Source: Tissierellia bacterium (GTDB lineage: Bacteria; Bacillota; Clostridia; Tissierellales; Sedimentibacteraceae). From it: a stretch of 13,006 nt of DNA. The position numbers and the translations under genes were made by a program. Position 1 is the stretch's first letter. Each line of letters begins with the position of its first letter. Positions 6,411-13,006 of this stretch are shown here, in pieces. The notes beneath the pieces are model-generated. The model saw only the letters and a program-made list of their open reading frames with translations, was not told the DNA's origin and ran no database searches. Location of the stretch: positions 1-13,006 of the forward strand of contig JAQVRY010000043.1 of the NCBI GenBank assembly GCA_028700795.1, written 5' to 3'.

Positions 6411-6470
6411 CCTGTTTCATTCTGAACCACAGGTTAAGAATCTCAGGTATTCGCTCAGGATGACGGTTCA
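6411..6470. repeat. REP-like interspersed palindromic repeat
   Basis: TCATTCTGA (6417-6425) pairs with TCAGGATGA (6455-6463) with one wobble position. GAAT and ATTC make an inner stem. An alternative outer pair is TGAACC (6423-6428) with GGTTCA (6465-6470). The text pattern CATTCTGA...AAGAATCTCAGG...TCGCTCAGGATGACGG resembles a short repeat seen at many sites in diverse bacterial genomes. This is recalled from family knowledge, not from a search. It has no coding potential of its own. Confidence 0.5.
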
Positions 6471-6544
6471 CAAGCGACCATTTAACATTGCGATTTTTAT
6501 AATATTTATAAAGTGTAATTTAACTATATATTTACTAATTTATG

Positions 6545-6553
6545 TGATATAAT
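6545..6553 (+). promoter_or_regulatory. Extended -10 promoter of the rsmI operon
   Basis: TGaTATAAT is a consensus extended -10 about 30 nt before the rsmI start. No good -35 lies at 17 bp (CTATAT at 6524-6529 is the nearest). Extended -10 promoters can work without one. Confidence 0.55.
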
Positions 6554-6583
6554 TTTTTAACAATATTTTAAAGGATGTATGAC

Positions 6584-7450
6584 ATGAGCAAATTATATGT
6601 TGTCCCAACGCCTATAGGAAATTTAGGCGATATGACAAATAGAGCTGTAGAAACATTGAATGATTGTGAGCTAATATTAGCCGAGGATACCAGGCATACT
6701 CAGAAGCTGTTAAATCATTTTAACATTAAAACAAAAATGATTTCATATCATAAATTTAACGAAAAGCAAAGAACTGAAGAGATAATCCAAAAGCTCTTAA
6801 GTGAAGATATTAATGCAGCATTGGTAACCGACGCAGGAACACCGTGTATTTCAGACCCGGGATTTGAATTAGTCAGGGAAGTCAGGGAAAACGGAATTGA
6901 AGTAATAGGTTTGACCGGTGCATCAGCACTGACCACAGCCCTTTCAATATCAGGAATTGATACATATGAATTTGCTTTTTACGGATTTTTGCCCCGTAAA
7001 AAGAGTGAATTAGATACTGCTTTAAAGAGAGTACTTAACAATCCAGTTAAAACCTTTGTTTTTTATGAATCACCAAGGAGAATATTAAATTTAATTGAAA
7101 ACATAAAGGTTAATATGCCAAATTCAACTCTTTGCGTTTGCAAGGAATTAACAAAGCTTCATGAAAAAACTTTTTACGGAAATGCTGATGAAGTATTGGA
7201 GCAGTTAAACATTCATAAGGATGTAGAAAAAGGAGAATATGTAGTAGTAGGATACAACAATGATTACCGGGAACAAGATGTCTCATCGTATCATGTAGGC
7301 ATTTATGGGATTTTATTTGACAAATTAATTAAGAATAAGTATTCTTTAAAAGAAGCTGTAAATGAGGCAGCAGAAGAAGGCATAGCCTCTAAAAATGAAG
7401 CATATAAAGCTTCGCTGGAAATAAAAAAATTTATTGATAAATTAAGGTAG
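6584..7450 (+). CDS. rsmI: 16S rRNA (cytidine-1402 2'-O)-methyltransferase RsmI
   Basis: This 288-residue enzyme belongs to the tetrapyrrole-methylase-like superfamily. In this family it transfers a methyl group from S-adenosylmethionine to the ribose 2'-OH of C1402 in the 16S rRNA decoding centre. Family signatures appear in order: LYVVPTPIGNLGDMT at the N-terminus, LAEDTRHTQKLL, YHKFNEKQR, VTDAGTPCISDPG, LTGASALTTALSISG, FYGFLPRKKSEL, FYESPRRI and CKELTKLHEK. The start is set at the ATG at 6584 because AAGGA (6571-6575) lies 8 nt upstream and MSKLYVVPTPIGN is the normal family N-terminus. The ATG at 6575 overlaps that ribosome-binding site. It is the first gene of a three-gene unit; the next begins 5 nt after its stop. 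Length is normal and all motifs are intact. Confidence 0.97.
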   Translation: MSKLYVVPTPIGNLGDMTNRAVETLNDCELILAEDTRHTQKLLNHFNIKTKMISYHKFNEKQRTEEIIQKLLSEDINAALVTDAGTPCISDPGFELVREVRENGIEVIGLTGASALTTALSISGIDTYEFAFYGFLPRKKSELDTALKRVLNNPVKTFVFYESPRRILNLIENIKVNMPNSTLCVCKELTKLHEKTFYGNADEVLEQLNIHKDVEKGEYVVVGYNNDYREQDVSSYHVGIYGILFDKLIKNKYSLKEAVNEAAEEGIASKNEAYKASLEIKKFIDKLR

Positions 7451-7455
7451 GGGAC

Positions 7456-8130
7456 ATGATAGGAACAATTGCAAATACACTTGCAATAATAGCAGGTGGA
7501 ATAATAGGACTTTTTTTTAAGAATGTAATACCGGAAAAAATATCTGAAGCACTTTTAAAGACTATTGGTTTGGCAGTAATTGTTATAGGCATAAATTTAA
7601 TGTTAACAGGAGAAAATTTTACGCTGTTAATTATATCATTGGTAATTGGAACAATAATAGGTGAAGGCATTGATATTGAAAGGAAATTAGATACATTTGG
7701 AGCATTTATTGAAAGTAAGATGAAAAATAAGGAAAGCAATGTAGCTCTTGGCTTTGTTACATGCACATTAGTTTACTGTGTGGGCTCCATGGCAATTGTA
7801 GGCTCAATTCAAAGTGGATTGACAGGCAATCATGAAATTTTATTTACAAAAGCAGTAATCGACGGTATAACAGCTGTTACCTTTGCAGCAACAATGGGTG
7901 TTGGTGTAATTTTCTCCGGCATAAGCGTGCTTGTATATCAAGGAACAATAACAATGCTTGCAAGCCTTATGCAATCTTTGTTAAACCCTGTGGTAGTAAG
8001 CGAAATGACTGCCATAGGCGGTGTTATAATAATGGGAATAGGTCTTAACTTTCTTATAGAAAATAGAATGAGAGTGGGTAATTTGTTGCCATCCATATTT
8101 ATACCCATAATCTACTATATATTTTTTTGA
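7456..8130 (+). CDS. DUF554 family integral membrane protein (YdfK-like)
   Basis: This 224-residue hydrophobic protein begins with the typical MIGTIANTLAIIAGGIIGL and contains about six to seven membrane segments. DUF554 hallmarks are CVGSMAIVGSIQSGL (108-122), DGITAVTFAATMGVGV (136-151) and SEMTAIGGVIIMGIGL (182-197). The last lies in the characteristic glycine-rich helix near the C-terminus. The glycine-rich repeats suggest an internally duplicated membrane fold. The family is widespread in Firmicutes and its transported substrate or role is not established. AGGGGA supplies the ribosome-binding site. The 5-nt gap from rsmI and the 12-nt gap to the antiporter gene indicate cotranscription. 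Family assignment is firm; function is open. Confidence 0.92.
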   Translation: MIGTIANTLAIIAGGIIGLFFKNVIPEKISEALLKTIGLAVIVIGINLMLTGENFTLLIISLVIGTIIGEGIDIERKLDTFGAFIESKMKNKESNVALGFVTCTLVYCVGSMAIVGSIQSGLTGNHEILFTKAVIDGITAVTFAATMGVGVIFSGISVLVYQGTITMLASLMQSLLNPVVVSEMTAIGGVIIMGIGLNFLIENRMRVGNLLPSIFIPIIYYIFF

Positions 8131-8142
8131 TGAGGTAGAAAA

Positions 8143-9507
8143 TTGGATAGAAATTTAGTGTTAAAACCAATGGCTATAATGGTTATATGTTTGATTTTTA
8201 TTATTGGCTCAATTGTTTTAGCAATACCCCTGTATTTTGGTTTTTTGGCGGGGATAGTTCTCACTTCCATAGTGCTGTATAAAAGCGGATACCATATCAG
8301 GGAGATTTGGGAAACATTTGTATCGGCATTAAAGGATATTAAACGTTTATTGATAATAATATTGTTTATAGGTGCAACCACTTCCATATGGCTTGCTTCC
8401 GGTGTTGTACCCACAATTATGTACTATGGTTTCACTTATATGGAGGGGGTAAACTTTCTTTTGGCATCTTTTTTAATTATGAGTGTTGTTTCATATTTTA
8501 TGGGCACAGCAATCGGAACCTTAAGTACTGTTGGAATATCATTAAGCGGAATTGGTCTAAGCATAGGAATACCTCTTAATTTGATGGTTGGTGTACTGGT
8601 TTCAGGAGCTTTTATAGCAGATAAAATATCTCCTTTGTCGGGACTATTAAACCTTGTTATGACAACCGTGAATAAGAATTATAAAGAAATATTCAAAAGC
8701 ATGATTATAACATTGATACCAACCATAATAATCACATCAATAATTTATTTCTTCATAGGGTCAAATTATATTGCCCAGACAGAAAACCTTGCAATGTATA
8801 AACAGGCAATTCAAGAAGGGTTTATTATATCTCCGGTATTGTTTATTTTGCCTGCCATAATTTTAATTTTATCCATATCAGGGCTTGATTCATTAAAAAC
8901 ATTTTCCATTGGTATTGCAGTAGGTGCCATACTTAGCATTGTATTTCAGAAGGACTCACTTTCATCAATTATAAAGGCACTTATATTCGGTTATCGGGGC
9001 AATACTCCCTCTGAAGAACTAAACAGCCTTTTAGTCAGCGGAGGCATAATATCAATGATAGAGGCAATATTAATAGTTGCCGGAGCATTTTTTTTGATTA
9101 AACTTTTTGAAAAAGGAAATGTGTTAGTGCCTTTAATGGATAAGCTGATTTATGGAATTGACAATAGAATCAGTTTAATAAGAAGAACCGGGCTGATAAG
9201 CATATTGATGACAACTGCAACATGTGATCAAACATCAGGAATTATACTGCCAGGTACAATATTGCAAGGAAAATACAAGGAATTGAAATTAGACAATGCT
9301 GTCTTGGCAAGAACCATTTCTGACACGGGAGTTATTGTAGCACCTCTAATGCCCTGGAACATAAATTCGTTTTTAATAAAACCTATAATGGGCATAACTG
9401 CAGCCCAATATGCCCCTTACGCAGCATTATGTTATATATGTCCTTTGGTTACTATTATAATATCTTACATTCAGTACAGAGAATTTCCCTACGAATCCCT
9501 ATCATGA
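8143..9507 (+). CDS. NhaC-type Na+/H+ antiporter-like transporter
   Basis: This 454-residue polytopic membrane protein has about 10-12 hydrophobic segments across its whole length. NhaC-family signatures are GTAIGTLSTVGI (121-132), GAFIADKISPLSGLLN (155-170), TTATCDQTSGIILPG (357-371) and SDTGVIVAPLMPWN (393-406). Asp160 and Asp394 sit in the conserved core positions likely to take part in ion binding. NhaC relatives exchange Na+ and H+, and some members swap organic acids such as malate and lactate. The substrate here is not decided by sequence. It starts at TTG (8143) with TGAGGT at 8131-8136. No closer ATG fits the family N-terminus. It is the last gene of the rsmI unit. No clear terminator follows before the pckG promoter. 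Confidence 0.88.
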   Translation: MDRNLVLKPMAIMVICLIFIIGSIVLAIPLYFGFLAGIVLTSIVLYKSGYHIREIWETFVSALKDIKRLLIIILFIGATTSIWLASGVVPTIMYYGFTYMEGVNFLLASFLIMSVVSYFMGTAIGTLSTVGISLSGIGLSIGIPLNLMVGVLVSGAFIADKISPLSGLLNLVMTTVNKNYKEIFKSMIITLIPTIIITSIIYFFIGSNYIAQTENLAMYKQAIQEGFIISPVLFILPAIILILSISGLDSLKTFSIGIAVGAILSIVFQKDSLSSIIKALIFGYRGNTPSEELNSLLVSGGIISMIEAILIVAGAFFLIKLFEKGNVLVPLMDKLIYGIDNRISLIRRTGLISILMTTATCDQTSGIILPGTILQGKYKELKLDNAVLARTISDTGVIVAPLMPWNINSFLIKPIMGITAAQYAPYAALCYICPLVTIIISYIQYREFPYESLS

Positions 9508-9622
9508 AGGTTGTTCTAAATTATATTTGCTTTCAGTTATTAATTAGGTTTTAGGAGCAAAATACTTATTAAATAAGGCGAGGTACTGCGATATCTAAGA
9601 ATCATAGAATTTGTTTTTAATA

Positions 9623-9651
9623 TTGCATGTACTATATAGTAGTTATATAAT
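9623..9651 (+). promoter_or_regulatory. pckG promoter with palindrome in the spacer
   Basis: TTGCAT (9623-9628) and TATAAT (9646-9651) are separated by 17 bp. The spacer holds a perfect 12-bp palindrome, TACTATATAGTA (9630-9641), between the -35 and -10. A repressor bound there would block RNA polymerase. The start is expected near 9658, giving a leader of about 60 nt. Confidence 0.75.
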
Positions 9652-9682
9652 ACAATTGTGATAAATGATATAACATTAGTAT

Positions 9683-9700
9683 TTTGTGAAGCAACACAAA
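9683..9700. promoter_or_regulatory. Inverted repeat in the pckG leader
   Basis: TTTGTG (9683-9688) and CACAAA (9695-9700) are perfect 6-bp inverted copies with a 6-nt spacer, downstream of the predicted start. TTGTG/CACAA half-sites recall those of Rex-type redox regulators, but the match is short and the assignment is weak. Confidence 0.3.
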
Positions 9701-9719
9701 TAATATTTAGGAGAGTGCT

Positions 9720-11498
9720 ATGAAAAAATTAACGGACAACTCAAATGTTTTAAACTGGGTAGACGGTATAATTTCTATGACTAATCCATCAAATGTAGTT
9801 TGGATTGACGGCAGTGAAGAATTATATGAAGAACTTCGTAAAGAAGGATGCTCAACAGGCGAACTTAAAAAAATGAACGAAGAAATTTACCCAGGATGCT
9901 ATTATCATCGTTCGGCAAAAGATGATGTTGCAAGAATGGAAGACAAAACATTTATTTGTTCAAGAAAAAAGGAAGATGCAGGTAATACCAACAACTGGAA
10001 AAGTCCTGAAGAAGCTTATAAATTGGGAAGAGAAATTTTTACTGATTCCATGAAGGGAAGAACAATGTATATTATTCCCTATTCAATGGGACCTGTGGGC
10101 TCGCCGTTCTCAAAGATAGGAATAGAAATCACTGATTCTATTTATGTTGTTTTAAGTATGAATATAATGACGAGAGTGGGACAAGAAGTGCTGGATACTT
10201 TAGGTGATTCCAGTGATTTCGTAAGAGGTGTACATGGAAAGTGCACATTGGATATCAATAAAAGATATATCTTCCATTTTCCGGAAGACAACGCAATATG
10301 GTCATGTAATTCCGGTTACGGGGGAAATGTTCTCCTTGGCAAAAAATGCTTTGCACTTCGCATTGCATCATATCAAGGCCAGATGGAAGGTTGGATGGCT
10401 GAACACATGCTTATAGTAGGAATCGAAGACCCTCATGGAGAAGTGAAATACATAGCAGGTGCATTTCCGTCAGCATGCGGCAAAACCAATTTAGCAATGC
10501 TTATTCCTCCTGAAATTTACTTAAACAAAGGATATAAGGTTTGGACTGTAGGAGATGACATTGCATGGCTTCGCATTAAAGAAGACGGAAGGCTTTGGGC
10601 TGTAAATCCAGAAGCAGGCTTTTTTGGAGTTGCACCCGGAACAAATGCAAAATCAAATTATAATGCTCTGATGTCCACAAAGAAAAATTCAATTTTCACA
10701 AATGTTGTATATAATTTGGACGATGACACAGTATGGTGGGAAAAACTTGATAAAAATCCTCCTGAAAATGCTCTTGACTGGTTGGGAAATCCATGGAATG
10801 GGAAAACATCAAAGGAAAACGGAGCACATCCTAACTCAAGATTTACAGCGCCGGCTAAAAATTGTCCATGCATTTCACCTGAGTGGGAATCACCGGAGGG
10901 AGTTCCTTTATCGGCAATATTATTCGGAGGTAGACGTGCAAAGACAGCTCCCCTTGTTTATCAGTCAAGAGATTGGCAGCATGGAACATTTGTAGGCTCC
11001 ACACTTGCATCGGAAACTACAGCAGCAGCAACAGGAAAAGTAGGAGTTGTCAGAAGAGACCCAATGGCGATGATACCATTCTGCGGATATGATATGGGTA
11101 ATTACTTCAAGCATTGGCTTGAAATGGGCAAAAAAATGAGTAATCCTCCAAAAATCTTCCATGTAAACTGGTTTAGAACAAATGAAGATGGGCAATTTAT
11201 CTGGCCTGGTTTCGGGGATAATTTCAGAGTAATAGAATGGATGCTCAAAAGATGTGAGAATAAAGTTGATGCAGATATAACACCTATTGGCTACATGCCA
11301 AAGCCTGAAGATATAAATATTGAAGGGCTTGAGCTATCAACGAACACATTAAAATCACTGCTCACCATAGACAATGAATCATGGCTTGAAGATGTAAAAG
11401 GTATAAAAGATTTCTATGCAAAAATCGGGGATACAATACCGAATGAATTAATTGAAGAACTTAAAACCTTAGCCGATAATTTAAGTGGAGATTTATAA
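9720..11498 (+). CDS. pckG: Phosphoenolpyruvate carboxykinase, GTP-dependent
   Basis: PEPCK (EC 4.1.1.32) interconverts oxaloacetate plus GTP with phosphoenolpyruvate, CO2 and GDP, linking the C4-acid pool to gluconeogenesis; in some anaerobes it also runs toward oxaloacetate. The 592 residues match the usual size of about 600 for the GTP type. Signatures are PYSMGPVGSPFSKIGIEITDS (120-140), GKKCFALRIAS with metal-binding Lys209, AEHM with His229, the P-loop AFPSACGKTNLAM (248-260) with active-site Cys253, GDDIAWL with Asp280, NPEAGFFGVAPGT (296-308), and GFGDNFRVIEWM (497-508), typical of guanine-nucleotide enzymes. The ATP-type arrangement is absent. TAGGAGAG upstream of the ATG is a good ribosome-binding site. 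The gene is monocistronic with its own promoter. Everything essential appears intact. Confidence 0.97.
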   Translation: MKKLTDNSNVLNWVDGIISMTNPSNVVWIDGSEELYEELRKEGCSTGELKKMNEEIYPGCYYHRSAKDDVARMEDKTFICSRKKEDAGNTNNWKSPEEAYKLGREIFTDSMKGRTMYIIPYSMGPVGSPFSKIGIEITDSIYVVLSMNIMTRVGQEVLDTLGDSSDFVRGVHGKCTLDINKRYIFHFPEDNAIWSCNSGYGGNVLLGKKCFALRIASYQGQMEGWMAEHMLIVGIEDPHGEVKYIAGAFPSACGKTNLAMLIPPEIYLNKGYKVWTVGDDIAWLRIKEDGRLWAVNPEAGFFGVAPGTNAKSNYNALMSTKKNSIFTNVVYNLDDDTVWWEKLDKNPPENALDWLGNPWNGKTSKENGAHPNSRFTAPAKNCPCISPEWESPEGVPLSAILFGGRRAKTAPLVYQSRDWQHGTFVGSTLASETTAAATGKVGVVRRDPMAMIPFCGYDMGNYFKHWLEMGKKMSNPPKIFHVNWFRTNEDGQFIWPGFGDNFRVIEWMLKRCENKVDADITPIGYMPKPEDINIEGLELSTNTLKSLLTIDNESWLEDVKGIKDFYAKIGDTIPNELIEELKTLADNLSGDL

Positions 11499-11539
11499 AA
11501 TAATTTAGCATAATTGCAAAGAAAATAAGCATTTTAACC

Positions 11540-11573
11540 GGGGACATTCCTTTTACCCTTAAAGCGTGTCCCC
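11540..11573. terminator. Hairpin after pckG, possible terminator or small repeat
   Basis: GGGGACA (11540-11546) pairs perfectly with TGTCCCC (11567-11573). An inner CTTT/AAAG stem (11550-11553/11561-11564) is also present. No T tract follows on the plus strand, so intrinsic termination would be weak. GGGGACA...TGTCCCC palindromes are common dispersed motifs in clostridial intergenic DNA (family knowledge), so this may be a repeat rather than a terminator. Confidence 0.45.
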
Positions 11574-11615
11574 ATACATCATTCCGACGATAGAAAAAAT
11601 TTTAAAAAATAAGTG

Positions 11616-11644
11616 TTGACAAAAAAATTTTTATAAGTTATTAT
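11616..11644 (+). promoter_or_regulatory. Promoter of the T-box-controlled transporter
   Basis: A perfect -35 TTGACA (11616-11621) and TATTAT (11639-11644) are spaced 17 bp apart. The start is expected near 11651, just ahead of T-box stem I. Control is thus expected at the level of leader attenuation, not initiation. Confidence 0.85.
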
Positions 11645-11651
11645 TGCTATT

Positions 11652-11930
11652 AATAATCAAAGCGTTGAAGCAGAGAAAAGTATTTCAGACGTTTACAGAG
11701 AATTGGCGGTGGTGAGAGCCAATGACAGAGAAATATAATATACACTGCTGAGCAGGTTTGTTAAAAGGAAATCCGAGTAGGCAAACACGTGTACCCACGT
11801 TACAGGGTTAGAAGTTGTTGGACTTCGAAGAGTGATGATATAAATCATAATTAGGGTGGTACCGCGGAATCTTTCGTCCCTATAAGCATATTTGAAAAAG
11901 TATGTTTATAGGAATGAAAGATTTTTTTTA
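11652..11930 (+). ncRNA. T-box riboswitch leader, probably tRNA-Tyr responsive
   Basis: A full T-box architecture is visible. Stem I base is AGCAG/CTGCT (11669-11673/11745-11749) and its apical hairpin TTGGC/GCCAA (11703-11707/11718-11722). Stem II is GTTTG/CAAAC (11756-11760/11782-11786). The IIA/B pseudoknot uses ACGT/ACGT and ACCC/GGGT near 11787-11808. Stem III is GAAGT/ACTTC (11811-11826). The canonical T-box AGGGTGGTACCGCGG spans 11853-11867. The terminator follows. The specifier loop on the 3' side of stem I reads AATATACA (11737-11744). TAC at 11741-11743, followed by a purine and then the lower stem, is the best specifier (Tyr). The T-box bulge TGGT pairs with a tRNA ending ACCA, as tRNA-Tyr does. 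Tryptophan's UGG is not in the loop. The riboswitch itself is near certain; specificity is moderate. Confidence 0.95.
11868..11929 (+). terminator. T-box intrinsic terminator
   Basis: AATCTTTC (11868-11875) pairs with GAAAGATT (11916-11923), CCTATAA (11879-11885) with TTATAGG (11906-11912), and CATA (11887-11890) with TATG (11901-11904). Eight T residues follow the stem (11922-11929). The left arm begins directly after the T-box sequence, so this hairpin is mutually exclusive with the antiterminator that uncharged tRNA stabilises. Confidence 0.95.
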
Positions 11931-12008
11931 TGATTTAGCTGCATTCCCATGATAGCGAACCCTGGCCAAGTTCATATCAAAAATAAATAAATAGTCTTGG
12001 AGGACATT

Positions 12009-13006
12009 ATGAAAATTAATACAATTAAAAAATTAACAGCAATATTATTAGTGGTGACGGTTATTTTTACCGGATGCTCTGCGGCTGCAGATGGCAGCAA
12101 ACCTGTAGAGGCAATTGAGCCTGCAGAAAAATTTACCATAGGAATATCACAGATAGTGCAGCATCCTGCCCTGGATGCATCGAGACAGGGATTCATAGAT
12201 GAGATGGAAACATTGGGAGTTGAAGTAGAATTTGTTGACCAGAATGCACAGGGTGACATAAATAATGCACAAATGATTGCAGAGAAATTCGTCAAGGATG
12301 ATGTGGATTTAATATTTACAATAGCAACGCCTACATCTCAGGCAGCAAAAAAAGCAATTGAAGGAACAGACATACCATTGGTATTTACCGCTGTGACAGA
12401 TCCTGTGTTTTCTGAGCTTGTAACAGCAATGGATGTGACAGACAACAATATCACCGGAGTTGTTGATGCAGCTCCAATTAAAGAAAATTTGGAACTTTTT
12501 ATGGAATTAAAGGAAGATATAAAAACTGTGGGAATTATTTATAACATAGGTGAATCAAACTCCGAAGTTCAAGTTGAACAGACTGAAGGAATTGCAGCAG
12601 AGCTTGGACTGACAATTGAAACAGTTGGAATTACTTCGATAAATGACATACCTCAAGCAGTTGACACTATTTCAAAAAAAGTGGAAGGTCTTTATATAAT
12701 TACAGACAATATGGTGGCATCTGCAATGGAGTTGGTTGCTAAGTTAGCCGGAGAAAAGGAATTGTTGACTGTATCAGCAGACGGCAGTCACGTAGACCAA
12801 GGAATATTGGTTTCAAAGGGAATAAGCTACTATGTAATAGGTCAGGAGTCTGCAAGAATAGCTAAACAAATTTTAGTTGATAAGGTTGATATTGAAGACA
12901 TTCCTGTTCAAGCATCATCTGAGTTGGAGAAAAAAGTGAATTCAAAAACAGCAGAAGCTTTAGGATTGGCAAAAGGCCATAAAGCATTTGAAGCGGCAGA
13001 GTTTGT
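12009..13006 (+). CDS. ABC transporter substrate-binding lipoprotein, TrpX-like (PF04392), 3' partial
   Basis: The reading frame is open from 12009 to the window end (332 codons) and the stop lies just beyond. The N-terminus MKINTIKKLTAILLVVTVIFTGCS is a lipoprotein signal with lipobox FTGC and lipidated Cys23. The mature part begins the family fold at FTIGISQIVQHPALDASRQGF. It continues with VDLIFTIATPTSQAAKKA, IPLVFTAVTDPV, ITGVVDAAPIKENLELF, VGIIYNIGESNSEVQ, LYIITDNMVASAM and DQGILVSKGISYYVIGQESARIAKQIL, typical of the ABC_sub_bind family that includes TrpX. At about 325-340 residues for the family, only a few codons are missing. GGAGG 5 nt upstream sets the start. Permease and ATPase genes are expected to follow beyond the window. 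The T-box leader suggests an aromatic amino acid cargo, probably tyrosine (inference). Confidence 0.92.
   Translation, partial: MKINTIKKLTAILLVVTVIFTGCSAAADGSKPVEAIEPAEKFTIGISQIVQHPALDASRQGFIDEMETLGVEVEFVDQNAQGDINNAQMIAEKFVKDDVDLIFTIATPTSQAAKKAIEGTDIPLVFTAVTDPVFSELVTAMDVTDNNITGVVDAAPIKENLELFMELKEDIKTVGIIYNIGESNSEVQVEQTEGIAAELGLTIETVGITSINDIPQAVDTISKKVEGLYIITDNMVASAMELVAKLAGEKELLTVSADGSHVDQGILVSKGISYYVIGQESARIAKQILVDKVDIEDIPVQASSELEKKVNSKTAEALGLAKGHKAFEAAEF

Noticed and set aside
6364..6552. 62-codon plus-strand frame between rmuC and rsmI
   Set aside because: Begins in the right arm of the inverted repeat, runs through the REP-like repeat and into the rsmI promoter, has no ribosome-binding site and has no recognisable product.
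11961..12003. Possible sequestration of the lipoprotein ribosome-binding site by CCAAG (11966-11970) pairing with CTTGG (11996-12000)
   Set aside because: Only 5 bp with a 25-nt AT-rich loop. The upstream T-box terminator already explains control.
11972..12295. 107-codon minus-strand frame opposite the lipoprotein gene
   Set aside because: Antisense to a lipoprotein with a clear lipobox and ribosome-binding site.
1..13006. A previously undescribed defence or mobile system
   Set aside because: Every sizeable frame belongs to a recognised family or is a small membrane protein. No nuclease-effector pairing, reverse transcriptase, toxin-antitoxin pair or integrase is visible.

Overview
AT-rich, low-GC DNA with strong Shine-Dalgarno sites, a T-box leader, Firmicutes-type promoters and genes typical of anaerobic Gram-positives: a GTP-dependent PEP carboxykinase, a DUF554 membrane protein, an NhaC-type antiporter and a TrpX-like lipoprotein. 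This points to a member of the Clostridia; I cannot place it more precisely. All genes look like intact chromosomal genes. I see no CRISPR array, transposase, integrase, phage module or recognisable defence system.

Left region (1-4616): a signalling module. A secreted serine hydrolase of the beta-lactamase/PBP4* fold with four C-terminal membrane segments (63-1799, minus) is divergent from a plus-strand cluster. The cluster holds a possible short leader ORF, a 70-residue two-helix membrane protein, an OmpR/PhoB-type response regulator and its histidine kinase, whose start overlaps the regulator. The shared intergenic region contains a perfect 10-bp direct repeat with an 11-bp period, followed by a degenerate third copy and a 14-bp palindrome. 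This is the arrangement expected of an OmpR-family binding site. A bidirectional terminator (4588-4616) closes the cluster and also serves the opposing tRNA gene.

Middle (4617-9507): tRNA-Leu(CAA) and rmuC lie on the minus strand, each with its own good promoter. A gene-free stretch (5996-6574) follows. It holds a strong hairpin in the rmuC leader, a 24-bp perfect inverted repeat with a 93-nt spacer, and a REP-like interspersed repeat. Positions 6125-6205 in it show nothing I recognise. Then come rsmI (16S rRNA C1402 ribose methylation), a DUF554 membrane protein and an NhaC-like antiporter, tightly spaced as one operon.

Right (9508-13006): pckG has a near-consensus promoter with a 12-bp palindrome in its spacer. 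After a hairpin at its 3' side, a consensus promoter drives a complete T-box riboswitch in front of an ABC-transporter substrate-binding lipoprotein of the TrpX/PF04392 type, which runs off the window. The likely specifier codon (UAC) and the UGGU T-box bulge argue for tRNA-Tyr sensing, so this transporter is probably for tyrosine rather than tryptophan.

The points most worth a second look are the putative response-regulator site in the divergent promoter region, the amino-acid specificity of the T-box, and the inverted-repeat element upstream of rsmI.
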